From assembly GCF_002813295.1 (NCBI RefSeq), contig NZ_PHUE01000001.1:1-64000 (forward strand): a stretch of 64,000 nt of DNA, written 5' to 3'. Both the position numbers and the translations under genes were made by a program. Shown here piece after piece: positions 1 through 9,358 of this stretch. How positions within the stretch are numbered: the first letter of the stretch is position 1; every line of letters begins with the position of its first letter. Below the pieces are notes generated by a model. The model worked only from the letters and a program-made list of their open reading frames with translations. It made no database searches and was not told the origin of the DNA. Origin of the DNA: Flavobacterium sp. 5. Its GTDB lineage: Bacteria; Bacteroidota; Bacteroidia; Flavobacteriales; Flavobacteriaceae.

Positions 1-843
1 GAATACTGGATGGGACCTTATCCTTTTTATGAAGATGGTTATCAGTTAATTGAAACTTCACATACCGGAATGGAACATCAAAGTGCAGTTTCTTATGGAA
101 ATTATTATAAACCTGGATATAGAGGCCGAGATCTGTCTGGAACCGGATGGGGAATGAAATGGGATTTTATCATCATTCACGAAAGTGGTCATGAATGGTT
201 TGGAAATAATATCACAACAAATGACCTAGCCGATATGTGGGTTCATGAAGGATTTACAAACTACAGTGAAACCTTATTTGTTGATTATATTTTCGGAGAA
301 CAAGCAGGTAATGAATACAATGCTGGTACCCGAAAAGGAATAAGTAACGATAGACCAATTATACCAGATTACAATGTAAACGCACAAGGAAGTGGTGATA
401 TGTATCCAAAAGGAGGTAATATGCTACATTCGATTCGTCACGGTGTTGATAATGATGAATTATTTAGAAAAGTAATTAGAGGGTTAGGCAACCATTTTTA
501 CCACCAAACGGTTACTTCAAAACAAGTGGAAGATTATGTTTCAAAACATCTTAATTTCAATTACAGTAAGGTATTTGACCAATATTTGAGAACTACTCAA
601 ATTCCGAATTTTGAGTTTTATTTCAATGCTGATAAAACTAAAGTTTTCTACCGTTACAATAACTGTATAAGAGGTTTCAATTTACCTTTAACATTGAAAA
701 ATGGTACAACAAAAATAAAAGTTATACCTTCAGATCAATGGCAAAATAGTGCAATAACTAAAGACCAACAATCTTTATTTGATGTAGATGCCATTAAAAA
801 AATGTACTATATCAATCCAATTTTGACTACTGAAGCAAAATAA
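1..843 (+). CDS. M1 family aminopeptidase, C-terminal part (5' end outside window)
   Basis: The reading frame is open from base 1, so the gene begins upstream of the window; the first ATG at base 10 is internal. The zinc site of M1 gluzincins is visible: H-E-S-G-H encoded at 178-192 and the third ligand Glu of V-H-E-G-F at 247-249, giving HExxH-x18-E. The downstream N-Y-S-E stretch is also typical. By family knowledge it removes N-terminal residues from peptides, probably in the periplasm. The next gene starts 24 bases later on the same strand, so the two peptidase genes are probably co-transcribed. The N-terminal domain and any signal peptide cannot be seen. Confidence 0.9.
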   Translation, partial: EYWMGPYPFYEDGYQLIETSHTGMEHQSAVSYGNYYKPGYRGRDLSGTGWGMKWDFIIIHESGHEWFGNNITTNDLADMWVHEGFTNYSETLFVDYIFGEQAGNEYNAGTRKGISNDRPIIPDYNVNAQGSGDMYPKGGNMLHSIRHGVDNDELFRKVIRGLGNHFYHQTVTSKQVEDYVSKHLNFNYSKVFDQYLRTTQIPNFEFYFNADKTKVFYRYNNCIRGFNLPLTLKNGTTKIKVIPSDQWQNSAITKDQQSLFDVDAIKKMYYINPILTTEAK

Positions 844-867
844 TAATCAATCATTTACAACATCACA

Positions 868-3015
868 ATGAAAAAATCAACTTATCTGTTTCTCTGCTTA
901 GTTTTCAATCTGTTTTTCTTTGTATCGAATGCCCAAAAATTAAAATGGACGAATGACAACAGCGGATATTATACTGTAGAAAAAGGAGAAATCATAAAAT
1001 ATAAATTGCCTGATTTTACCCGAACTAAAATAATTGATGCTTCACAACTTACACCCAAACAAGGCGGAAAGCCTTTAGAAATAAAAGATTTTGAATTCAG
1101 TCAAAATGAAAAATTAGTTTTGATTTATACGAATTCAAAAAAAGTATGGCGACAAGAAACCAGAGGTGATTATTGGCTTTATAATAAAGAAACAAATGAA
1201 TTACACCAGATAGGAAAAGGCAAACCAGAATCTTCATTGATGTTTGCAAAATTATCTCCTGACAACAATTCTATTGCCTATGTAAGCAAACATAATTTAT
1301 ACGCTGAAGACATTAAATCAGGAAAAATAACGCCATTAACTAAAGATGGAACTGACCGCCTGATTAACGGAACTTTCGACTGGGCTTATGAAGAAGAATT
1401 CAATTGTAGAGATGGTTTTCGCTGGAGTCCTGATGGAAAAAGTATTGCTTTTTGGCAAATTGATGCTACTAAAATCAAGAACTTTTTATTAATCAATAAT
1501 ACCGATTCTATATACTCCTATACCATTCCCATCGAATACCCAAAAGTGGGAGAAGATCCATCAGCTTGTAAAGTTGGTGTTGTAAATATTTTGACACTGC
1601 AAACCACATGGATGAATGTTCCCGGAGATACAAAACAACATTATATTCCAATGATGCAATGGGTTCCAGATGGTTCTTCAATAATCCTTGAGCAACTGAA
1701 TCGCAAACAAAATGAAGCTAAACTTTTTGTATGCAACCCTACAAATGGTGAAACTAAACAAATTTACGAAGAAAAAAACAACTCGTGGGTAGATGTTTTA
1801 CCTACCGAAGGTGAAGGTTGGAAATGGATTAATAACGGAAAAGATTTTCTTTCCCTTTCAGAAAAAGACGGATGGCGTCATTTGTATCGTATTGACAAAA
1901 GTGGAAAAGAAACTTTAATCACTCCAGGGAAATATGATATCATTAGTCTTGAAACCATAGACGAAAACAGCGGATTTGCTTATTTTTTAGCTTCTCCTGA
2001 AAACGCAACGCAACAATATTTATACAAAACAGCATTAAGCGGAAAAGGAAAACTAATAAAAGTATCTCCAAGTGACGAAATTGGAACGCATGATTATAGT
2101 ATTTCTACTGATGCAAAATATGCACAACATAGTTTTTCTAACCATAAAAATCAACAAGTATCAGAATGGGTTAGTCTTCCAGAACACAAAACCATTAAAG
2201 AAATAAATAGTAATAAAACTCCAAGCGGAAATGTAGAAATGATTCAGATTACTACAGCTGATAATATTACTCTTGACGGATGGATGGTAAAACCAACTCC
2301 TTTTGACCCAACAAAAAAATATCCAGTTTTATTTTATGTGTATACTGAACCTGCAGGTGCTACCGTAAAAGATGCTGCTGGTTACGCCAGTACATTTTTA
2401 TACAATGGGGATATTGCTGCAGATGGTTATATTCAAATAAGTTTAGACGGCAGAGGAACTCCTGTTCCAAAAGGCGCAGCCTGGAGAAAATCTATTTATC
2501 AAAACATCGGAATTCTAAACGTTAGAGATCAAGCAATGGCTACCAAAGAAATTTTGAAATGGTCCTTTGTAGATGCAGATAGAATTGCTGTTTGGGGATG
2601 GAGCGGTGGCGGATCTACAACCTTAAACCTATTGTTTCAATACCCTGAAATTTATAAAACTGGAATAGCAATTGCATCGGTACCTAATCAATTATTGTAT
2701 GACAATATTTATCAGGAGCGTTACATGGGATTACCTCAAGAAAACATTGAGCCATTTAAAAAAGGTTCCCCTATTACTTACGCCAATAAACTAAAAGGAA
2801 ATTTACTATTGGTTCACGGTACTGGTGATGATAATGTGCATTATCAAGGAGCTGAAATGCTTGTTAACGAATTAATCAAAAATGGAAAATATTTTCAAAT
2901 GATGAGTTATCCAAATCGTACACACAGCATTAATGAAGGAGAAGGAACCAGCGAACATTTATCTCAATTATTCACACAATATTTGAAGGAACATTGCCCT
3001 GGCGGAGGCAGATAA
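868..3015 (+). CDS. Dipeptidyl peptidase IV (S9B prolyl oligopeptidase family)
   Basis: 715 aa with a signal peptide ending ..VSNAQ (residues 1-22). The N-terminal half is the DPP IV beta-propeller, including the D-W-A-Y-E-E-E-F motif whose Glu pair holds the substrate N-terminus. The C-terminal half is the alpha/beta hydrolase: Ser579 in G-W-S-G-G-G, Asp654 in G-T-G-D-D-N, His686 in R-T-H-S, in the S9 order Ser-Asp-His. The family removes Xaa-Pro or Xaa-Ala dipeptides from exported peptides. It lies between an M1 aminopeptidase and an aminopeptidase P, a set that together could degrade proline-containing peptides. Full length for the family; no anomalies seen. Confidence 0.95.
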   Translation: MKKSTYLFLCLVFNLFFFVSNAQKLKWTNDNSGYYTVEKGEIIKYKLPDFTRTKIIDASQLTPKQGGKPLEIKDFEFSQNEKLVLIYTNSKKVWRQETRGDYWLYNKETNELHQIGKGKPESSLMFAKLSPDNNSIAYVSKHNLYAEDIKSGKITPLTKDGTDRLINGTFDWAYEEEFNCRDGFRWSPDGKSIAFWQIDATKIKNFLLINNTDSIYSYTIPIEYPKVGEDPSACKVGVVNILTLQTTWMNVPGDTKQHYIPMMQWVPDGSSIILEQLNRKQNEAKLFVCNPTNGETKQIYEEKNNSWVDVLPTEGEGWKWINNGKDFLSLSEKDGWRHLYRIDKSGKETLITPGKYDIISLETIDENSGFAYFLASPENATQQYLYKTALSGKGKLIKVSPSDEIGTHDYSISTDAKYAQHSFSNHKNQQVSEWVSLPEHKTIKEINSNKTPSGNVEMIQITTADNITLDGWMVKPTPFDPTKKYPVLFYVYTEPAGATVKDAAGYASTFLYNGDIAADGYIQISLDGRGTPVPKGAAWRKSIYQNIGILNVRDQAMATKEILKWSFVDADRIAVWGWSGGGSTTLNLLFQYPEIYKTGIAIASVPNQLLYDNIYQERYMGLPQENIEPFKKGSPITYANKLKGNLLLVHGTGDDNVHYQGAEMLVNELIKNGKYFQMMSYPNRTHSINEGEGTSEHLSQLFTQYLKEHCPGGGR

Positions 3016-3046
3016 TTCCGTTTTTTATATATAAATACAATAAATT

Positions 3047-4435
3047 ATGTTTAGTAAAGAAACTTATATCCAAAGAAGACAAGTACTAAAAAAAGCGATT
3101 GGTAGTGGCCTTATTCTATTTCCCGGAAACGAAGAAGTTGGAATGAACTACCGAGATAACATCTATCATTTTAGACAAGATAGTAGTTTTTTATACTATT
3201 CAGGAATTGACAATCCGAACTTATTTTTGTTGATAGATGTTGATGCCAATATCGAAATCTTATTTGGAAATGACTTAACAATCGAACAAACTGTTTGGAC
3301 AGGGCCACAAGAATCATTAGCAATTAGTGCCGAAAAATCAGGAATTACTTCCGTGCAGCCATTATCTTTTGTAGAAGCGATACTTAAAACTGCATTACAA
3401 CAAAAACGTGCAATCCATTTTTTACCGCCGTATCGTTCTGCTATTACTTTAAAATTAAGCAGTTTGTTAGCTATTCCAGCTAATGTATTGGCGGAAAAAG
3501 CTTCCATTAAATTATCAAAAGCGATAGTAGCACAACGTTCTTATAAAACAAACGAAGAACTAGTTGAAATTGAAAAAGCAGTTAATATAACAGCTGCAAT
3601 GCATTTGAAAGCGATTGAAGTTGCACGACCAGGAATGGCCGAATATGAAGTTGCAGGCCAATTGGAAGGAACTGCTATTTGTAAAGGTGGTCAACTCGCA
3701 TTTCCAACCATTCTAACTGTAAATGGTCAATATTTACATAATCATGCTGGCGGAAACATTTTGCAAGAAGGACAAATGGTATTATGTGATAGTGGCGCCG
3801 AAAACAATATGCATTATGCAGGAGATATGACAAGAACTTTTCCTGTATCAAGAACTTTTACAACTCAGCAAAAAGAAATATACAACATCGTTTTACAAGC
3901 TGAAGAAGCTGCAATAGCAACTCTTAAACCAGGAACATTATTTAAAGATTCTCATCTTGTAGCCTGCAAAGAAATTTTAATTGGATTAAAATCTCTTGGT
4001 TTGGTAAAAGGAGATTTAGACGAAGCCGTAGCAGCAGGTGCTCATACCCTATTCTTTCAATGTGGTTTAGGTCATATGATGGGAATGGATGTACATGACA
4101 TGGAAAATATTGGCGAAGAATATATAGGTTATACTGATACGCTCAAAAAGAGCACTGAGTTTGGGCTAAAATCCTTGCGTTTGGGTAAAGAATTAGAAGA
4201 AGGATTTGTATTAACAGTAGAACCAGGAATTTACTTCATTCCAGAATTAATAGACCAATGGCAATCAGAAAAAAAATACAGCGAATTTATTAATTATGAT
4301 AAAGTTCAAGCCTGCAAAAATTTTGGAGGCATTCGTATAGAAGAAGATTTCCTAATTACTAAAGATGGATATAAATTATTAGGCGAGCCTCTTGCAAAAA
4401 CAGTAGAGGATATTGAAGCGTTAAGAAACTACTAA
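3047..4435 (+). CDS. pepP: Xaa-Pro aminopeptidase P (M24B)
   Basis: 462 aa without a signal peptide, so probably cytoplasmic. The dimetal site of M24 peptidases is complete: Asp248 (C-D-S-G), Asp260 (G-D-M-T-R-T-F), His343 (G-L-G-H), Glu392 (V-E-P-G) and Glu432 (I-R-I-E-E). Residues 1-170 form the N-terminal creatinase-like domain. It releases an N-terminal residue preceding proline, complementing DPP IV encoded 31 bases upstream. A strong terminator follows, so this is the last gene of the peptidase operon. Confidence 0.93.
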   Translation: MFSKETYIQRRQVLKKAIGSGLILFPGNEEVGMNYRDNIYHFRQDSSFLYYSGIDNPNLFLLIDVDANIEILFGNDLTIEQTVWTGPQESLAISAEKSGITSVQPLSFVEAILKTALQQKRAIHFLPPYRSAITLKLSSLLAIPANVLAEKASIKLSKAIVAQRSYKTNEELVEIEKAVNITAAMHLKAIEVARPGMAEYEVAGQLEGTAICKGGQLAFPTILTVNGQYLHNHAGGNILQEGQMVLCDSGAENNMHYAGDMTRTFPVSRTFTTQQKEIYNIVLQAEEAAIATLKPGTLFKDSHLVACKEILIGLKSLGLVKGDLDEAVAAGAHTLFFQCGLGHMMGMDVHDMENIGEEYIGYTDTLKKSTEFGLKSLRLGKELEEGFVLTVEPGIYFIPELIDQWQSEKKYSEFINYDKVQACKNFGGIRIEEDFLITKDGYKLLGEPLAKTVEDIEALRNY

Positions 4436-4473
4436 ACGAATTTATTGTTTTCTTGAATTAACGTAAAAAAATG

Positions 4474-4506
4474 AAGCTATCTCATAACTTGAGGTAGCTT
4501 TTTTTT
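4474..4506 (+). terminator. Rho-independent terminator after pepP
   Basis: AAGCTATCTC (4474-4483) pairs with GAGGTAGCTT (4491-4500), with one G-U pair and a 7-base loop, and is followed directly by a run of T to 4506. Confidence 0.9.
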
Positions 4507-4752
4507 GTTATCCTTAAAATAGGAAAAGCTTTTCAACTTCTAAAAGAACTTTAGAAGTTAATAAGAACTTAAATACTGGTTAACTTTTACTAATTTTTAG
4601 ATAATTAAGTACATATCAGATATATCAAACAACGACTAACTTGCTAGTTATATGATAGTTTAAAAAACAACACTCCATAATTAACAACTGTTTTCTTAAA
4701 TTCTATAGAGTGCTAACCATTTAAATTCTATTAACAACTAAAACTAACCTAG
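4507..4752. other. AT-rich leader region upstream of the HExxH protein gene
   Basis: No gene, RNA structure or clear TAnnTTTG box was found between the pepP terminator and the ATG at 4753. The stretch presumably holds the promoter of the next gene, but I cannot place it. Confidence 0.4.
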
Positions 4753-7368
4753 ATGAAAGAAAAAAAACTACTACATTTTTTATCTTTTCTATTATTTAAC
4801 ATCTCAATGTTATTTATAGGAAAGCTAAATGCCCAAACCAATTTAGCTATGCTAAATTCAACAAAAATTACTACTTCTCATGTTTCGCCATGGGAAAGCC
4901 TTACTGCCGTTAATGATGGTTTTACGCCTGCAAGCTCAGAAGACCGAACTAATTCTGTTTATGGAAACTGGGATGGAGATGCTTCCTATAATACTTATAA
5001 TTGGATAGAATACGAATGGGATTTTGCACATTCCATAAACTCAGTTTCTGTATATTGGTTTACAGATTATGGAGGTATCGGACAGCCTACAGATGCCTAC
5101 ATTGAATATTGGGACGGAATTAATTGGGTAAAAGGAAGTGCTATTGGACTTGCTCTTAATCAATTCAATGTTGTAGATAATTTAAACATTAAATCCAGAA
5201 AATTAAGAATCTACGTAAAAAGTACAACTGCTACAGGTGTAATTGAATTTCAGGTTTTTGGTACCGAAACAACCGAATGTAATCCTTCTGCATTAACTGC
5301 TAGCACAATTATAAATACCGGAAGCGAAAAAAACATTAATTATGCCGTTGTATCTACCGATGAAAGTGTGCAATTTAAAGCCACTGTACCAACTGGTAAT
5401 ACTAATCCTAAAATGAAATGGACCGGTCCAAATAACTTTACCTCTTCTGATCAAAATATCACTTTATCAAATTTACTAGAGATAAATTCTGGAACATATA
5501 CTTTTTTATACATTAATGACTGTGGGACAGAAAGTACTCTCGATTTTCAATTAACCGTAAAAGGAGAAAATAGTGAATTTACAACATGGCCAGCTTACGA
5601 CTCCACACTTCATTACGATTTTAAAAGTGATTATCCAGATTTTCCAAAACCACTAAAAAATTTAGAAAAAGACTATCCAGGATATGCTGGTTGTAATAGT
5701 GCTTCGTCTAGAGATTATGGTTCATGGACTTTTGTTAAAGGGCCAAATGCAAACCCTTTAGTAACTGATGCTGCAGTAGATGCGTTGCTAAAACGTCTGG
5801 ATGGAGATTTTGCTTTTCTAAGAGACAATATGGGGTGGCCTCCAGACAAATTATACAGAGCAGGATATCGCAGTTCAGTATATTTATATGGTTCAGGATT
5901 ATGTACCGATACGGCACCAAATACAGAATTAGGAGGTTGGCAAAGTGGCGTTGGTACTCCAGATGGAGAAAGTTGGCCAATGGTACTTTTGTCTTATTAT
6001 CCTGTTGCAAGTTTTGACACAAATACAACTTTACCAGATGCACAATATCAAACTGGGGCTTGTACACACGAAGGTATTCATGCTATTTATGCATCATTGC
6101 CTGGATGCAGAAAATCGGCTTGGTTTCACGAAGGATCAAATGTTTGGCTACAAACAGTATTAGATATCAAAAAATCAGGGAGTACAGACTATAGCAATGT
6201 AGATTTAGGATGGTTAAGTGCTGGTTCTGTAATTGCTCCATTTATCCCTATAGAATGTTATGGCGGATGGTTTCAAGACGGAACTTTCGGAGGACCTTCT
6301 GCCGAAGGTATTGAATCTGGAGTTCAAAATGATAAAGGCGAAACTTTAAGATTAACTAGAGACATTATTGGTGGGGTACAATATAGCTCTGTATTCCCAA
6401 CCTTTTTAGGAGAAATTGTAGGCGAAAAAAGTTTGCCTTGGGTTTGGAATTATTGTGAAGGACGTGTATTGGAAGGTATTGCCAACGGTAACGGAACTGT
6501 TAATGGTATTGGAGATACTAAAATGCGTAAAATGGTTCAGGAATATAGAGCAAGACTAGCATTAGCTGATTTTGGAAAATTTGAACAACCGATTTTAAGC
6601 TTGTACCGCAATAATATGGGACGTGAATTAGGCCCTGAGCAACCAGCACTTCTAAATGTACCCAAATGGAAAGCAACACCTTATGCTCAAACAACTACTG
6701 ACGAAGACGGATATTTAATTCCTAATGTAGAAACGTTACCAGGTTGGTCAGGCGCAAATTTTATTCCAATTCATGTTGAAGGAAATCAAGCTACAGTATT
6801 TTTTGAGCCCTTAGGAAAAAATATGTCGATACAATTATGTTACCGTACCAAAGAAGGAAAAACAATTTACTCACAGTCAGTTTATGCAGGTGATTGTACT
6901 ATCTCTTTTGATCAAGGTGCTCCTGCAAATGGTGTCATATTTGCTGTAATTTGTAATTCAGATTATATTTTTAAGGATGAATCTACTCGTAAAACTAAGT
7001 TTAATTACAAACTGAAACTTGGAGAAGGTGCTAAAACTGTTGCAGGTGTAGATAAAAATTGGTGGGATTGGAAAGCTACTATCTCAGAGAATCTTTCTGT
7101 TGGTGATTTTTCTGGATCTTCTTCAAATTTTATAATCTATCCAAATCCAACAAACAATGATTCTTTACTTAATATTAAAGTATCAAATAAAAATTCTGAA
7201 AAACTTAGCTTAAAAATAACTAATATCAACGGAAAAGTAGTATTTGAAAAAGAGAACTATAATACCGAACAAGAACAGTATTACACCGGAGGATTAGCTA
7301 AAGGTGTTTATTTTGTAACCGTTCAATCTCTAGGTTCTAAACAAACAAAAAAGATCATTGTGAAGTAA
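4753..7368 (+). CDS. Secreted HExxH metallopeptidase-like protein with T9SS sorting domain
   Basis: 871 aa. Signal peptide to about residue 28 (..KLNAQ). Residues about 30-175 look like a discoidin/F5-8C-type carbohydrate-binding fold; 176-275 resemble an Ig/PKD-like domain. The central part carries a zinc-peptidase signature: His439-Glu440-x-x-His443 and Glu460 in W-F-H-E-G-S-N. A beta-sandwich-like segment follows (about 670-780). Residues about 790-871 are a T9SS type A sorting domain (Y-P-N-P-T, final KKIIVK-like end), so the protein is exported through the outer membrane. The HExxH core and following segment resemble the proteins at 8041-9354 and 21465-23708. From memory the family may be DUF6055; no substrate is known to me. 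Peptidase activity is inferred from the motif only. Confidence 0.75.
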   Translation: MKEKKLLHFLSFLLFNISMLFIGKLNAQTNLAMLNSTKITTSHVSPWESLTAVNDGFTPASSEDRTNSVYGNWDGDASYNTYNWIEYEWDFAHSINSVSVYWFTDYGGIGQPTDAYIEYWDGINWVKGSAIGLALNQFNVVDNLNIKSRKLRIYVKSTTATGVIEFQVFGTETTECNPSALTASTIINTGSEKNINYAVVSTDESVQFKATVPTGNTNPKMKWTGPNNFTSSDQNITLSNLLEINSGTYTFLYINDCGTESTLDFQLTVKGENSEFTTWPAYDSTLHYDFKSDYPDFPKPLKNLEKDYPGYAGCNSASSRDYGSWTFVKGPNANPLVTDAAVDALLKRLDGDFAFLRDNMGWPPDKLYRAGYRSSVYLYGSGLCTDTAPNTELGGWQSGVGTPDGESWPMVLLSYYPVASFDTNTTLPDAQYQTGACTHEGIHAIYASLPGCRKSAWFHEGSNVWLQTVLDIKKSGSTDYSNVDLGWLSAGSVIAPFIPIECYGGWFQDGTFGGPSAEGIESGVQNDKGETLRLTRDIIGGVQYSSVFPTFLGEIVGEKSLPWVWNYCEGRVLEGIANGNGTVNGIGDTKMRKMVQEYRARLALADFGKFEQPILSLYRNNMGRELGPEQPALLNVPKWKATPYAQTTTDEDGYLIPNVETLPGWSGANFIPIHVEGNQATVFFEPLGKNMSIQLCYRTKEGKTIYSQSVYAGDCTISFDQGAPANGVIFAVICNSDYIFKDESTRKTKFNYKLKLGEGAKTVAGVDKNWWDWKATISENLSVGDFSGSSSNFIIYPNPTNNDSLLNIKVSNKNSEKLSLKITNINGKVVFEKENYNTEQEQYYTGGLAKGVYFVTVQSLGSKQTKKIIVK

Positions 7369-7406
7369 TATTAACGTAAACAAAACATATTTTTTGTTCA
7401 ATATAG

Positions 7407-7440
7407 ACTACATCTTTCATTCGGAAGATGTAGTTTTTTT
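7407..7440 (+). terminator. Rho-independent terminator
   Basis: ACTACATCTT (7407-7416) and AAGATGTAGT (7425-7434) form a perfect 10-bp stem with an 8-base loop, followed by T to 7440. It ends transcription of the secreted protein gene at 4753. Confidence 0.9.
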
Positions 7441-7453
7441 ATGTTCTTATTGT

Positions 7454-7769
7454 ATTAATACCATGCCCGTTGGGTGTAATTATTCTGCTTTTTCATAATT
7501 AAGTTATTACAAATAAGAATTAAATATTTATAAATAAGAATTGGATATTTATAAATAAGAATTAAATATTTATAATTAAGAATTGAATATTTATAAATAA
7601 GAATTAAATTATTGCAAACAATAATTAAGTTATTATAAATAAGAATTAAATATTTATAAATAAGAATTAAATTATTACAAACAACAATTAAATATTTATA
7701 AATAATAATTAAGTTATCATAAAAAAGAATTAAACTACACTATAATTGCGCCCAACAGATTAATACCAT
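7454..7769. repeat. MITE-like element: 21-bp tandem array inside inverted and direct repeats
   Basis: The interior (about 7490-7735) is a tandem array of AT-rich units with core AAGAATTAAATATTTAT. The G of AAGAATT, or its substitute, recurs at 7496, 7517, 7538, 7559, 7580, 7601, 7622, 7643, 7664, 7685, 7706 and 7727, exactly 21 bp apart, 12 units. It is enclosed by a near-perfect 15-bp inverted repeat, GTTGGGTGTAATTAT (7469-7483) and ATAATTGCGCCCAAC (7742-7756). Outside that is an 11-bp direct repeat ATTAATACCAT (7454-7464 and 7759-7769), which could be a target duplication. A period of 21 bp is two helical turns, so the DNA is probably curved. The rest of the gene-free stretch to 7980 shows only a weak hairpin (7819-7854). 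Confidence 0.85.
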
Positions 7770-7980
7770 TTGTATATTTAGTATAAAATGATTTTAAAAG
7801 ACAGTTTATTAAAACAAAATCTCCCACAAAATCAAAAAAGACCTTGTAGGAGATGGGAAAACAAATTAAAAACTAAGATCTTATTTTATTAATCGAATTC
7901 GATAACTAATATCAATAGTTCATTAAATACTAGGTTAAATCTAATTCGTATATAATTTTATAATCAACTTATCCTAATTT

Positions 7981-8007
7981 AAACAAAAACGGAGCTTTAA
8001 AAGCCCC
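7981..8007 (-). terminator. Terminator at the end of the minus-strand hydrolase operon
   Basis: Read on the minus strand, GGGGCTT (8007-8001) pairs with AAGCTCC (7997-7991), with one G-U pair, and is followed by GTTTTTG and more T. It lies 34 bases past the stop codon at 8041. Confidence 0.75.
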
Positions 8008-8040
8008 ATTATTGTTTATAACAAACCAAATTAAATAGTT

Positions 8041-9354
8041 CTAAAGTGGTTTTGTACTCTCGAACTTTACTTTATAAGGGAAAGTTTCATAATTGCTTTT
8101 TTTCTCAAAATCATGAGTGATATGTTCTTTTGGTGCGCCACTAACCACTAACCATAAATATTCTGTATTTTCCGGAACTGTAAATTCGGCTTTACCTTCC
8201 TGCTTATTAAAAACTTTACTATACACCCTGCTTCCATCTTTTAATGAAGCTACAAATCCGTAACGCCAACCTGCGTTCTCTTTTGATACAGCGTTATTCT
8301 CTTTGGCTCCAGCCAAACCTTTAAAATCTAGTTTAATTTTAGTTCCTGCAGTTGGAATATTTAGTTTTATTCCATTATAACCATAGTCTTGCGGACAATT
8401 AGTAGAATCTACTTGAAACCATCCCTGCTCTACTTCATTCAATTTGGTTGTATGCAAATTACGATACGGTTTTGCAACGTCTTCTACCCTTTTTAAATCC
8501 CAGGTAATGAATTTTCGATTGGCATCAAATATTTCATCATTAAATTGTTCTTGAGATACTTTATTAATTCTTTTATAAGTCATCACTACATCCTCTCCTT
8601 TTTGGGTGGCTCTGCATAGATTTCCCCAAAATTCAATACCATGTTTGTTAGACCAATATTCAAGAACATAAGGCGAATGATACATATTTGCCGGATGCAA
8701 AAACGCATAATGTGTTCCCTTTAAAAAATCTTTAAGATGATAATTTTCAAAAGTCATCCATTCCGGATAAGTTTGCCATAACATATATTGGGCAGACATT
8801 TCCATGACGGGACCACCCGGACCGGTTTTAGCATCAGCGTAACTCATGTATTGAAAGGAATGACCAATTTCATGAGCTAATGCGCCATAATGGGCTTTAT
8901 TTATTCGAGTTGCAGGTGTCCATAGAATTCCAACTTTATCTTCCTCTCCCCCACCAAAAGCAGTGTTTTCTGTACCTCCAAAAACATAAATCAGTAATTT
9001 ATATGTATCACTTACTGACTTTCCTTTTTGAACTAGTTTTAAATCATTTACATAAAATTTATAAAACCGTTCACACTCAGCCATTGCTGTTTTAGGATCA
9101 AAACGTTTCGTGGGATCTGCATTTGTCATTGGGTCATTACCATATTCTTTATTCCAAAATAAAGCAATATTATCTGACTCAAGCATGCGTTTATAGCTGT
9201 ACTCGCTTTCCTCCTTTCTATAATCATTATTATCTGGCACCATCCAAACTTTGGCAGGAATATATAATTTCTTTGCTTCAACTTTTTCTTGTGCATTACA
9301 AACAGTAATCGCTGATAAAAAGAGAAGTGCAATGTTTTTTACTAATTTGCCCAT
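8041..9354 (-). CDS. Secreted HExxH metallopeptidase-like protein (possible DUF6055 family)
   Basis: I take the start at 9354, which gives a clean signal peptide (MGKLVK...CNAQ). A longer frame from 9393 would add 13 residues that overlap the upstream gene. 437 aa. Zinc motif His161-Glu162-x-x-His165 with candidate third ligand Glu185 (V-M-E-M-S-A). The C-terminal third (about 300-437) reads as a beta-sandwich with G-W-R-Y-G-F. It aligns along most of its length with residues 30-460 of the protein at 21465-23708, but lacks that protein's beta-helix and sorting domain. It is the last gene of the operon; only four bases separate its ATG from the stop of the GH97 gene. Substrate unknown. Confidence 0.75.
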   Translation of the reverse strand: MGKLVKNIALLFLSAITVCNAQEKVEAKKLYIPAKVWMVPDNNDYRKEESEYSYKRMLESDNIALFWNKEYGNDPMTNADPTKRFDPKTAMAECERFYKFYVNDLKLVQKGKSVSDTYKLLIYVFGGTENTAFGGGEEDKVGILWTPATRINKAHYGALAHEIGHSFQYMSYADAKTGPGGPVMEMSAQYMLWQTYPEWMTFENYHLKDFLKGTHYAFLHPANMYHSPYVLEYWSNKHGIEFWGNLCRATQKGEDVVMTYKRINKVSQEQFNDEIFDANRKFITWDLKRVEDVAKPYRNLHTTKLNEVEQGWFQVDSTNCPQDYGYNGIKLNIPTAGTKIKLDFKGLAGAKENNAVSKENAGWRYGFVASLKDGSRVYSKVFNKQEGKAEFTVPENTEYLWLVVSGAPKEHITHDFEKKSNYETFPYKVKFESTKPL

Positions 9355-9358
9355 GAGA

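Noticed and set aside
7490..7735. 21-bp tandem repeats as a CRISPR array
   Set aside because: Units are contiguous with no unique spacers, far too short a period for repeat plus spacer, and no cas genes are nearby.
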